This document shows positions 23,682 through 31,889 of a stretch of 34,352 bases of DNA, piece by piece; position 1 is the stretch's first letter; each line of letters opens with the position of its first letter. Below the pieces are notes generated by a model. It was given only the letters and a program-made list of their open reading frames with translations, was not told where the DNA came from and searched no databases. The stretch lies in the NCBI GenBank assembly GCA_022837485.1, contig JALHHH010000026.1, positions 1-34,352 on the forward strand, read 5' to 3'. The DNA is from Bacteroidales bacterium. GTDB lineage: Bacteria > Bacteroidota > Bacteroidia > Bacteroidales > Lentimicrobiaceae. The translations under genes and the position numbers were made by a program.

Positions 23682-25301
23682 ATGAGTCAAAGAATTTCGG
23701 GACTGTTCAGGCAAAAGGGGTTAAATTCATCCCGTTATTCGCTTTCTTTTATAGTATTTCTTATACTTTCGGCAGGAATAATCGTTGTAAACCTCAGAAT
23801 CAGAGAATACGAAAAACCTTTCCGGATTATACAGGATGATGTTAATCAGTATTATATCTACCTGCCGGCCGCCTTCGTTTATCGGGACCCTTTATTCAGT
23901 TTCTACGACGCTGCAGGATATGACAGATCCCGGGTATACCTGGCAAGAAGCCCTGAAACCGGAAACCGCATCCCTAAAATGTCGATGGGGATGGCAATCG
24001 TTTACAGCCCCTTTTTCCTGGCAGCACATTACGGTTATGTTTCATGGGCTGCACCGGAAACCGATTTTTACGGTCTGCCATACAGGTTCGCACTGGCCGT
24101 AGGATCGATGATATATTTTATTATCGGACTCTGGCTGCTGAGAATAATTCTGCTGCGATACTTCAGCGATCTGATAACCGCCATCACACTGTTAATGGTT
24201 GGGGCTGGAACGAATATTCTCTGGTATGTAACGCATGAGCCGGCGATGCCGCACGTTTTTGACTTTACACTCGTGCTTGCACTTTCTGAGCTAACGTACC
24301 GCTGGGTGAACAAACCAGGTTACATAAAAGCGATATCCATAGGTATTATACTTGGCTTACTGATACTTATACGACCCAACAATATCGTATTTGGTGTTAT
24401 TGCTCTTCTGATGCCCGGTGATTTCCGTTTCACGTTCCGGTCGCGGTTGCGGCTATTTCTTACTAACTACAGGCAAACGTTGCTTATTGCTGCAGGCGTC
24501 CTTCTGGTATGGCTCCCGCAACTGCTTTTCTGGAAGTATGCCAGCGGCAACTGGTTTTATTATTCCTACGGAAGAGAAGGGTTCTTTTTTGAGAATCCTC
24601 AGATTGTCAGCAGCTGGTTCAGCTGGAGGAAAGGATGGCTTCTGTATACTCCTCTGATGGCGCTGACACTGCCCGGACTTTACTTTTTGTATAAACGCAA
24701 GCTGGGGCTGTTCCTGCCCCTGCTGGTAGTTCTTGTACTTTTTACCTGGATCAATTCTTCCTGGTGGTGCTGGTGGTTTGGCGGAAGCTTCGGAAACAGA
24801 TCGTATATTGATGCGTACGGACTTTTCGCCCTGGCAATTGCCGCAACGGTTGAGGCAGTTCTGAAGTCACGCAAACCACTGCTGAAGGGTGTGTTTCTGT
24901 CTGTCGCCGGATTGCTGTTAATGCTGAATCTGTTTCAATACTGGCAATACCGCCATGGATTTATACACTATGCTTCAATGACGCGGGAAGCATATTTCAA
25001 GGGATTCTTTAAAACCAAACTGACTCAGGAATATACCGACGCATTGGTGTGGCCCGATCATACGGCTGGACTGAGTGGAGTGTATTATCCTTACTGGGAA
25101 ATCAGCGAAGGTGAGAAAAGGGCTAAAAGAGAGCGTATTAAAAAGAGTGCCTCCCAGCTGATGGATGTACTGAAATCAAAAGCCCGGTCAGATACCGTTT
25201 TGCTGAACCGGATTTTTACGAATGATCCGGATACAGATGTAGATTCAGCATGGATACTGGAAGAGTGGGCGGTTAAGGAGTATACCCGAATGCTGAAATA
25301 A
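23682..25301 (+). CDS. Polytopic GT-C-like membrane protein, paralogue A
   Basis: I do not recognise a named family. This 539-residue protein has about ten or more hydrophobic segments, a short cytoplasmic N terminus and a charged C-terminal tail. After the first membrane segment an acidic pair, Asp52-Asp53 in QDDVNQYYIYLPA, sits at the position where lipid-dependent glycosyltransferases of the GT-C fold keep their catalytic acidic residue. Later landmarks are RKGWLLYTP and SSWW.WWFGGSFG near residues 359-369, both shared with the gene at 25385. It probably transfers a sugar from an undecaprenyl carrier on the outer face of the inner membrane, but this rests on topology and the acidic loop only. 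Its position 15 bases after the penicillin-binding protein gene suggests a wall or surface-glycan role. An alternative is a transporter-like membrane protein. Confidence 0.65.
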   Translation: MSQRISGLFRQKGLNSSRYSLSFIVFLILSAGIIVVNLRIREYEKPFRIIQDDVNQYYIYLPAAFVYRDPLFSFYDAAGYDRSRVYLARSPETGNRIPKMSMGMAIVYSPFFLAAHYGYVSWAAPETDFYGLPYRFALAVGSMIYFIIGLWLLRIILLRYFSDLITAITLLMVGAGTNILWYVTHEPAMPHVFDFTLVLALSELTYRWVNKPGYIKAISIGIILGLLILIRPNNIVFGVIALLMPGDFRFTFRSRLRLFLTNYRQTLLIAAGVLLVWLPQLLFWKYASGNWFYYSYGREGFFFENPQIVSSWFSWRKGWLLYTPLMALTLPGLYFLYKRKLGLFLPLLVVLVLFTWINSSWWCWWFGGSFGNRSYIDAYGLFALAIAATVEAVLKSRKPLLKGVFLSVAGLLLMLNLFQYWQYRHGFIHYASMTREAYFKGFFKTKLTQEYTDALVWPDHTAGLSGVYYPYWEISEGEKRAKRERIKKSASQLMDVLKSKARSDTVLLNRIFTNDPDTDVDSAWILEEWAVKEYTRMLK

Positions 25302-25384
25302 ATCGGGTTTCGAAACAACTTTTTTTTATTTTCGCCACGCATCGTTTTGAATTTCTTACTGGCGTAGCTGAAACGGAGAAAGGC

Positions 25385-26800
25385 ATGAGATTTCCATTTA
25401 ATTTAAAATTTAGGTATTCCCGCTTAGCAATATTTCTGGCCGTCCTCGCCATAGTATTACATGATTTTGAACGGGGCGATTATAAGGAAGAACATCGCAT
25501 CATTGAATCGGACGTGATTCACTATTATGCATTCCTGCCTGCATTGTTGGTATACAATGATCTTTCGTTAGGCTTTATTGAAACAAAGCCGGATGATTTT
25601 ACCTATAAATTCTGGCCCGTTCAGGCACCCCGAGGGGACAAAGTAATCATGACAACCATGGGGATGTCGCTGATGTATGCCCCTTTTGTGATTCCTGTTC
25701 ACTATTTTCTGAAATTGACCGGGCGGCCCGCTACAGGATTTTCATGGCCTTACAAGGCCGCACTTTTATTTGCATCCTTGTTTTATACTCTGGCAGGCCT
25801 GATACTTTTGCGTAAAATGCTGCTCAGACGTTTCCCCGATTTAGCGGTTGCACTGGTGTTATTATCAACTGTACTTGCGACCAATCTCATTTTTTACACG
25901 ACCCGGCAGGCTGCCTTTACCCATGCGTTTAGTTTCTTTCTGATTATATGGCTGGCAAGGGCATCCGAAAGGTATTATTCCTCACCTTCTGCCAGGCATG
26001 CTGCCCTGGTTGGTTTTATTGCTGCCCTCATAACTCTGGTTCGCCCCACCAATGCCCTGCTGCTGATACTTTTTCCTTTGTGGTGGATCGATTCCCTGAA
26101 AACAATCAAAGAAAGAGTGCAACTGTTTCTGAAGAATTATAGTCACATACTTGTTCTGATTGCTGTTGCGGTGTTATGCTGGGTACCGCAGTTAGTTTAC
26201 TGGAAACAGTTCAGCGGACAGTGGTTTTTTAACGGGTATGCGGATAAAGGCATGTTTTTCTTTGGCAATCCGCAAATATTCAATGTCTTATTCAGCTACC
26301 GAAAAGGATGGCTGCTCTATACTCCGGTAATGATACTGGCTTTGAGCGGTTTTATCTGGCTGTGGAAATCAAATCGCGGCCTTTTCTGGCCTTTAGTGGT
26401 AGTATTTCTTATTCATTTATTTTTAGTATCCTCCTGGTGGCTCTGGTGGTTTGGCGGAAGCTTCGGGCACCGCGCATTTGTTGATGTTTACGGGCTGCTG
26501 GCGTTTCCACTTGCTGCATTCTTTACGCAACTGATCCGGGGACGCAGTAAATTTCTGAAAGTTTTAGCCCTGGTTATCGCCCTTCTTTTTGCCTCGCATA
26601 ACATTTTCCAGATGTATCAGTTTCATTCCGGTGCCATTCACTACGTTGCCAATACCAGGGAATCCTATTGGGACTCCTTTCTTCGCTTAAGACCCTCGCC
26701 GCACTATTATCATTTACTGGTAAATCCCGATTACGATGCTGCCAGGGAAGGTGTTTATCCGAAACCGGTAGTTACGTACCAAAAGCCGGAAGAAAAGTGA
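25385..26800 (+). CDS. Polytopic GT-C-like membrane protein, paralogue B
   Basis: This 471-residue protein is a tandem paralogue of the one encoded at 23682. It keeps the first-loop acidic residue (Asp43 in ESDVIHYYAFLPA), the RPTN segment, YRKGWLLYTPV, and SSWWLWWFGGSFGHR near residues 350-364. It is shorter because the charged C-terminal tail of paralogue A is missing. Predicted membrane segments are evenly spread, and the loops between them are rich in Trp and Tyr. The 83-base gap from paralogue A contains a weak -7-like TATTTTCG near 25329, so it may be partly independently expressed. Function by analogy is transfer of a sugar from a polyprenyl carrier. No biochemical assignment is possible from sequence alone. 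Confidence 0.65.
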   Translation: MRFPFNLKFRYSRLAIFLAVLAIVLHDFERGDYKEEHRIIESDVIHYYAFLPALLVYNDLSLGFIETKPDDFTYKFWPVQAPRGDKVIMTTMGMSLMYAPFVIPVHYFLKLTGRPATGFSWPYKAALLFASLFYTLAGLILLRKMLLRRFPDLAVALVLLSTVLATNLIFYTTRQAAFTHAFSFFLIIWLARASERYYSSPSARHAALVGFIAALITLVRPTNALLLILFPLWWIDSLKTIKERVQLFLKNYSHILVLIAVAVLCWVPQLVYWKQFSGQWFFNGYADKGMFFFGNPQIFNVLFSYRKGWLLYTPVMILALSGFIWLWKSNRGLFWPLVVVFLIHLFLVSSWWLWWFGGSFGHRAFVDVYGLLAFPLAAFFTQLIRGRSKFLKVLALVIALLFASHNIFQMYQFHSGAIHYVANTRESYWDSFLRLRPSPHYYHLLVNPDYDAAREGVYPKPVVTYQKPEEK

Positions 26801-26804
26801 GCCG

Positions 26805-26830
26805 GTTTTTATCTTGCTTTGGATAAAAAC
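26805..26830 (+). terminator. Hairpin after paralogue B
   Basis: GTTTTTATC (26805-26813) and GATAAAAAC (26822-26830) form a perfect nine-base stem with an eight-base loop, starting four bases after the stop codon. The stem is AT-rich and no T-tract follows, so termination strength is uncertain. Its place before a 390-base gene-free gap supports a transcript end. Confidence 0.45.
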
Positions 26831-27222
26831 ACCCGCTGATTGTTTTGAAGAGAATTTCACTATTACTCTTTTTCCAAATACCGTTTACTTCTCAGCCCGG
26901 GTAAATCCCTGAATGTTTGAATATTTATTCAGGGATGAAAACCTGATATACTGAAGCAGGCCTATATTAGTCACAAATATTTTATCTATTTCAACTTAAT
27001 ATATTACTTTAGCCGAATTGCAGATGACTTGAATTCGAAAGAGTATCCCGGTCATTAATTGTCATGATATGTTAAATTGGCTTTCAGGTTGTGTTTTCTG
27101 CCAATAAAATGAATGTACCAACCCTTGACCGGAAGTTTTTCTTTTTTAATTACTATGAGGTTCCTGTCAGCCTGAACCAGATATTCCTGAACTTCAAAAA
27201 ACCTCATTGAAAACTTGTTAAC
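26831..27222. other. Gene-free gap before the third membrane-protein gene
   Basis: These roughly 390 bases are AT-rich and contain no convincing gene. TACTTTAG near 27005-27012 resembles a TAnnTTTG -7 box but departs from it at the last positions, so I do not call a promoter with confidence. Confidence 0.4.
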
Positions 27223-28950
27223 ATGAAAAAAAGAGAGATTCTGACTAACCCCCTTATCGAAAGAAGAGTTTTTTTTCTTGTTGCGATAATATATCTGATT
27301 CCAGTCGGTATGTTTAAATACGTGGGATCTCTCGATGGCCCCCAGCATCTGCTTACCTCCAATATCATTGCAGGTCTTTTATCCGGATCCGATTTCTACG
27401 GGCAGTTTTTTCAGTTCAATCCTCCGGTAATCGGGAACAGCCTTGGTAATTATATTCTGGGTGTACTCAATCTGATTTTGCCGGCCTGGATGGCAGAGAA
27501 AATTTTACTGATATCCTATCTCATGGCATTCTTTTACGGCTTCAGATATCTGGTTGTATCCATAAAAGGGAAGGCGGATTATAAATTGCTGGTTATTTTT
27601 CCTTTTGCATTCCATACCTTATTTCTGCTGGGATATTACAATTACTCCATTGCCGTTGCATTTATGTTTTTCTCTTTGGGATACCTGATCCGGAAAGACC
27701 GGAACCGGAAGCCGGCTACGTTTATCATACTGACCCTTCTGTTTACCCTCACGTATTACGCTCATGTTGTTGTTTTTGGAATTTTACTCCTGCTTTCGGC
27801 AACTTACCTGTCTTACAATTTTATTTGCGAACGGATCGACGGGAATAAAAGAGCACTCGTAAAATTTCTGAAGAGGGTCGTGTATTATTCTCTTGCCGTA
27901 TTACCGGGTGTAGTTCTTACCTGGTTTTATTACAGCATGATGCCCGATACGGCCCGGTCGCCCGTTCCTGTTGATGGCTTTAACCGGATACAATACCTTC
28001 TTGATTTTGACTTACTTGTTGTTTTCTTTAAGGAAACAGGAAATCATTTTTCAAGGGTTATAATGATTTCACTCTTAATTGCTGTCATTCTGATCCTGAT
28101 TACCAGAAGTAAAAAAACCGGTAACCCCGACATGCCCGAAGGTTTTGTAAAAGGCCGGTTTAATTTCTGGCTGTTTGCGTCGGTTTTGCTTTTTGCTGCA
28201 TTCTTTTTCGTGCCTAACCACATGAGTTTGCCGGTACGTATGGCAATTCCTGCGGTTCTCCTGCTGATCGTCTGGATCGCAATTCAGGAAACACATCGGC
28301 TAATTACGCTGGGTTTGGTTGTACTGATTAATCTGATGAGTGCCGGTTTGCGCTACTACCAGATGAGTGAACACCACCACCTGGATGAAATGATTCGTGA
28401 AATAGTTGCCATGGAAGATCAGATCCCCGATAATACACTGGTTTACACAGCGAATTATTCCGATAACTGGGTGATGTACCATTTCGAGAATTACCTGGGA
28501 ACGGAGAAGAAGCTGGTCGATCTGAACAGCCCCTCTGTAAATGAAGTTTTTGCCGTAAACTGGAAATCTGCGGAACGCCCGTTTCTGTTTATGGGAGCCA
28601 GAAATTCCATAAACGTATCTATGGTGAATAATAAGTCCGGGTTTTATCCGGTTATGGTAGCCGAGTATGTGATGATCTTTGATTACGACAGATTTAAAAA
28701 AGCCGATGACAGCGATCCGCTGGCAGAGCTTATACGCCGCGATTTTCAGGAGATAAGCATTTCGCCGAACCGCAAAGTCGGATTATTGAAATTCAACCGC
28801 TGGCCGGAAGTCAATCAAAATAAGCAGTTCATTCTGGAAAATGAAATGGCAAAAGCCGGAATTGAAAAGAAAGCCCGTGAGTTTGGAATTCCTTTCGAAG
28901 ATGCTCTTCTCAAAGATGCACTCTGGCTCTACGATACATCGGCCCGATAG
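27223..28950 (+). CDS. Polytopic membrane protein with GT-C-like first loop and shared C-terminal tail
   Basis: I do not recognise a named family. The 575 residues contain about eleven hydrophobic segments up to roughly residue 375 and then a soluble domain of about 200 residues. The first outer loop carries SLDGPQHLLTSN with Asp38 and His42, in the position of the acidic catalytic residue of GT-C enzymes. The soluble part includes VYTANYSDNWVMYHFENYLG and probably faces the periplasm. The last 30 residues form a charged helix ending GIPFEDALLKDALWLYD, nearly identical in spacing to the end of the SGNH protein at 30489. The WWFGGSFG signature of the two upstream paralogues is absent, so it is at most a distant relative. 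A glycosyltransferase role in the same envelope pathway is plausible but unproven. Confidence 0.6.
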   Translation: MKKREILTNPLIERRVFFLVAIIYLIPVGMFKYVGSLDGPQHLLTSNIIAGLLSGSDFYGQFFQFNPPVIGNSLGNYILGVLNLILPAWMAEKILLISYLMAFFYGFRYLVVSIKGKADYKLLVIFPFAFHTLFLLGYYNYSIAVAFMFFSLGYLIRKDRNRKPATFIILTLLFTLTYYAHVVVFGILLLLSATYLSYNFICERIDGNKRALVKFLKRVVYYSLAVLPGVVLTWFYYSMMPDTARSPVPVDGFNRIQYLLDFDLLVVFFKETGNHFSRVIMISLLIAVILILITRSKKTGNPDMPEGFVKGRFNFWLFASVLLFAAFFFVPNHMSLPVRMAIPAVLLLIVWIAIQETHRLITLGLVVLINLMSAGLRYYQMSEHHHLDEMIREIVAMEDQIPDNTLVYTANYSDNWVMYHFENYLGTEKKLVDLNSPSVNEVFAVNWKSAERPFLFMGARNSINVSMVNNKSGFYPVMVAEYVMIFDYDRFKKADDSDPLAELIRRDFQEISISPNRKVGLLKFNRWPEVNQNKQFILENEMAKAGIEKKAREFGIPFEDALLKDALWLYDTSAR

Positions 28951-29018
28951 CGTATACCTTTTTCTCTGCAGATGCTATTTAAACTGTCAATACCTTATTC
29001 ATGTTGATGCAACTTCCT

Positions 29019-29026
29019 TACATTTG
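29019..29026 (+). promoter_or_regulatory. Bacteroidota -7 box for the O-acyltransferase operon
   Basis: TACATTTG is a complete TAnnTTTG match located 42 bases before the ATG at 29069. A TTG at 29004-29006 is too close to serve as a normal -33 element. It would drive the MBOAT and SGNH genes as one transcript. Confidence 0.45.
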
Positions 29027-29068
29027 CGTCCGGAAAGTCCAGTGATGACATTCATTAAAACATGAACG

Positions 29069-30487
29069 ATGGTCTTCAGCAGTAGCCTGTTCCTACTTTA
29101 TTTCCTCCCGGTTTTTCTTCTGTTCTATTACTTTGCAGATGTAAAGTACAAGAATTTAGTTGCCCTTGCGGCAAGTGTATTCTTTTACGCCTGGGGAGCC
29201 CCTACCTTTATCTTTATTGTTGTCGCATCCATAATAGCCGATTTTTATGCGGTTAAGGTGATGCATACATCAAAAGGCAGAACTAAAAAGCTGTGGGTAG
29301 CATTCTCCATTGCATTGAATATCGGACTTTTACTATATTTTAAATACGCCAATTTTTTTGTTGACAATGTCAATCTTCTGATCGAAAGTATGGGTGGAAA
29401 AGCGATGGAATTGACCCGTATTGCTCTGCCCATCGGAATTTCTTTTTTCAGCTTTCAGAAGATGACCTATGCGGTGGACGTGTATCGCAAAGTGCACGTC
29501 CCCCTGAAGCGCATCAGCGATTTTGCCCTGTATATTCTGATGTTCCCCCAGCTTATCGCAGGTCCTATTGTTCGCTTCAATGAAATTGCCGATCAGCTGG
29601 TAGACCGTCGTGCCAACGACAACGTCGATAACCGGATTACCGGTTTCTTTCGTTTTGCACTCGGACTAGGTAAGAAGGTGCTGATTGCCAATGTACTGGG
29701 CGAATATGCCGATTCTGTTTTTGCCATGGATCCCGCCGGATTGAGCACGGCGACCGCCTGGATGGGTGTGATCGCGTATGCCTTTCAGATTTATTACGAT
29801 TTCGCCGGTTATTCCGATATGGCCATAGGACTGGGGCGTATGATCGGTTTCGACTTCCCCGAGAATTTCAATAATCCCTACATCTCGCAAAATATCACCG
29901 AATTCTGGAGACGCTGGCATATGACCCTCGGCCGCTGGATGCGCGATTATCTGTACATCCCGCTCGGAGGCAACAGGGTTTCAATCTACCGTCTCTATTT
30001 CAACCTGTGGCTTGTTTTTCTGATCTCGGGTTTCTGGCACGGTGCTGCCTGGAACTTCGTGGTCTGGGGCGCATTTCACGGACTTTTTCTGATACTCGAC
30101 CGGCTGTTTCTACTCAAATTCTACAAAATCATCGGGAAATATCCATCCATCCTTATCACCTTTATTATTACACTCGTGGGATGGGTGCTCTTCCGGGCCG
30201 ACAGCCTTGGATATGCAGTAGCCTTTATTGGAAAGATGTTCAGCTTCGATGCCGGAACCATGTACTTCGTCAGCCGTAAAGTATGGATGATCCTCGCCAT
30301 AGGTGCATTCTTCGGCTTCTGGGGGGCATTCGGAAGCATCGAAAAATGGCAGGTTAAGCTTTTTTCGAAAAAGAAAACGTTCAATACCATGCTGGTGATG
30401 GCATTCGTATCCATAATTCTTTTTATCGTCAGCCTCGCTGCTATTACATCATCCGGTTTTAATCCCTTTATTTACTTCAGGTTTTGA
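29069..30487 (+). CDS. MBOAT-family O-acyltransferase (AlgI/DltB/PatA-like)
   Basis: The 472-residue integral membrane protein belongs to the MBOAT family that moves acyl groups across the inner membrane for O-acylation of glycans or wall polymers. It has about eleven membrane segments. Hallmarks are the N-terminal MVFSSSLFLLYFLPV, PIGISFFSFQKMTYAVDVYR (121-140), MFPQLIAGPIVR (158-169), the conserved EFWRRWHMTLGRWMRDYLYIPLGG with His284, and the catalytic His324 in GFWHGAAW. All key residues are present. The SGNH-type gene starts one base after the stop codon, so the two are translationally coupled and form an AlgI/AlgJ- or PatA/PatB-like pair. The acceptor is likely a surface polysaccharide or peptidoglycan made by the nearby membrane proteins; this is inference from context. 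Confidence 0.93.
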   Translation: MVFSSSLFLLYFLPVFLLFYYFADVKYKNLVALAASVFFYAWGAPTFIFIVVASIIADFYAVKVMHTSKGRTKKLWVAFSIALNIGLLLYFKYANFFVDNVNLLIESMGGKAMELTRIALPIGISFFSFQKMTYAVDVYRKVHVPLKRISDFALYILMFPQLIAGPIVRFNEIADQLVDRRANDNVDNRITGFFRFALGLGKKVLIANVLGEYADSVFAMDPAGLSTATAWMGVIAYAFQIYYDFAGYSDMAIGLGRMIGFDFPENFNNPYISQNITEFWRRWHMTLGRWMRDYLYIPLGGNRVSIYRLYFNLWLVFLISGFWHGAAWNFVVWGAFHGLFLILDRLFLLKFYKIIGKYPSILITFIITLVGWVLFRADSLGYAVAFIGKMFSFDAGTMYFVSRKVWMILAIGAFFGFWGAFGSIEKWQVKLFSKKKTFNTMLVMAFVSIILFIVSLAAITSSGFNPFIYFRF

Positions 30488-30488
30488 A

Positions 30489-31814
30489 ATGGTAAAGCTG
30501 AAACATATCCTTTTCGGCCTGCTGATGATAATGACCGGGCTTCCGCTGCTGCAGCGGGCCGTTCCGGTTTTTACGGTGAAACCGCTCAAAGGCTCTTTTG
30601 ATGTGCCTGCAAAACCCTCCGCAAGCTGGGAGTCGGTTTTTAACGGAACTTTTCAGGATGCCTACAACAACTATTTCGAACATACCATAGGATTCCGGCC
30701 TCTGCTCGTGCGCGTCAACAACCAGATCGCATATTCGGTTTTCGATACGGCCCAGGCTGCAGGAGTAGTAATCGGTAAACACGGATACCTTTTCGAAATC
30801 AACTACATTAAAGCTTACCGTGGCTGGGACTTCGCCGGCGATGAAACCATCCGGGAACTGGCCCGAAAGTCGGCTTATGTGGATGAAAGACTGAAAGCCG
30901 CAGGTAAGACTCTGCTCTTCGTACTGGCTCCCGGAAAGGCCTCTTTCTTCCCTGAGTACATTCCGTCGAAATATTACGAACAAGCCGAAGGAGAGAATAC
31001 AAACTACCGGGCAATTAAATCGGAATTTGAGAAGCTTAACCTGCCATTGCTCGATTTCAACAGCTGGTTTATAGCGATGAAGGATACCGTAACCTTCCCG
31101 TTGTACCCGCAATGCGGCATCCACTGGAGTGCATACGGCGTCGGACTTGCCCTCGATTCAATCATCAACCGGCTGGAGCAGGTCCGAAACATAGATATGG
31201 TCGATTTCTGGTGGGATGGCTTCGACCTGCCCGATACCCTGCGTAATCCGGATTACGATATCGCCGAAGGCATGAACCTCCTGTTCAAAATTCCGCATTA
31301 CCCTATGGCTTACCCGAAATTCCGCTTCAGTCCCGAGGAAGGTAAGGTGAAGCCGAACGCCATCGTTGTTGCCGACAGCTATCACTGGAATTTGTACGGT
31401 ACCGGACTCTCAAGCCGCATCTTCGGAGACGATAATTTCTGGTATTATAACCAGCAGGTTCACAATCCCGGCTGGCCGGGTCCGAAGCGGGTGCAGGATC
31501 TTGACCTTGGTTCCGAACTCGGAGAAGCCGATGTCATAATCATCATGGCAACCGAAGCAAATCTGTTCCGGTATACCTTTGGCTTTATCGATAATGTATA
31601 TGATCTGTTCGCAGGCGGTGGAAACCTGCAGTCATCCGAAGCCCTCAGGGAGAAAGAAGCCGCCATCGCTGAAATCATGAAAAGCATGGATTCCAGTCCG
31701 GATTACCGGAAGTTTATACAGGAGAAGGCTGTCAGCCGGGGTATCCCGTACGAAGAAATGCTGAAACTGGATGCAGAATGGTTGTGGAATGAGAAGCAGA
31801 AAAAGGAGAATTAG
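30489..31814 (+). CDS. AlgX/AlgJ-like SGNH O-acetyltransferase partner
   Basis: The 441-residue protein has an N-terminal membrane anchor at about residues 6-22 and a periplasmic SGNH-like domain of the AlgX/AlgJ group, which complete O-acetylation after an MBOAT delivers the acyl group. The likely nucleophile is Ser297 in VVADSYHW. The catalytic His is His212 in CGIHWSAYG; the Asp usually two residues before it in DxHW is Gly210 here. HGYLFEIN near 98-105 is a common entry motif of the family. The C-terminal 35 residues form a charged helix with GIPYEEMLKLDAEWLW, matching the tail of the protein encoded at 27223. The start one base after the MBOAT stop implies coupling. Acetyl transfer is the best guess; hydrolase action is possible. 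Confidence 0.82.
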   Translation: MVKLKHILFGLLMIMTGLPLLQRAVPVFTVKPLKGSFDVPAKPSASWESVFNGTFQDAYNNYFEHTIGFRPLLVRVNNQIAYSVFDTAQAAGVVIGKHGYLFEINYIKAYRGWDFAGDETIRELARKSAYVDERLKAAGKTLLFVLAPGKASFFPEYIPSKYYEQAEGENTNYRAIKSEFEKLNLPLLDFNSWFIAMKDTVTFPLYPQCGIHWSAYGVGLALDSIINRLEQVRNIDMVDFWWDGFDLPDTLRNPDYDIAEGMNLLFKIPHYPMAYPKFRFSPEEGKVKPNAIVVADSYHWNLYGTGLSSRIFGDDNFWYYNQQVHNPGWPGPKRVQDLDLGSELGEADVIIIMATEANLFRYTFGFIDNVYDLFAGGGNLQSSEALREKEAAIAEIMKSMDSSPDYRKFIQEKAVSRGIPYEEMLKLDAEWLWNEKQKKEN

Positions 31815-31889
31815 CACCTGAAGTCCAAATCCGAAAAGCCAATTTATCAAATTTCATAATTTCGCAGTTCGAAGCCCTTCCTTAGCGGG

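Noticed and set aside
26805..27222. Possible small RNA or tRNA in the gap before the third membrane-protein gene
   Set aside because: No cloverleaf, no T-loop motif and no structured GC-rich segment beyond the terminator-like hairpin.
30477..31124. 215-codon minus-strand frame opposite the SGNH gene
   Set aside because: Antisense shadow; the sense gene has clear motifs and a coupled start.
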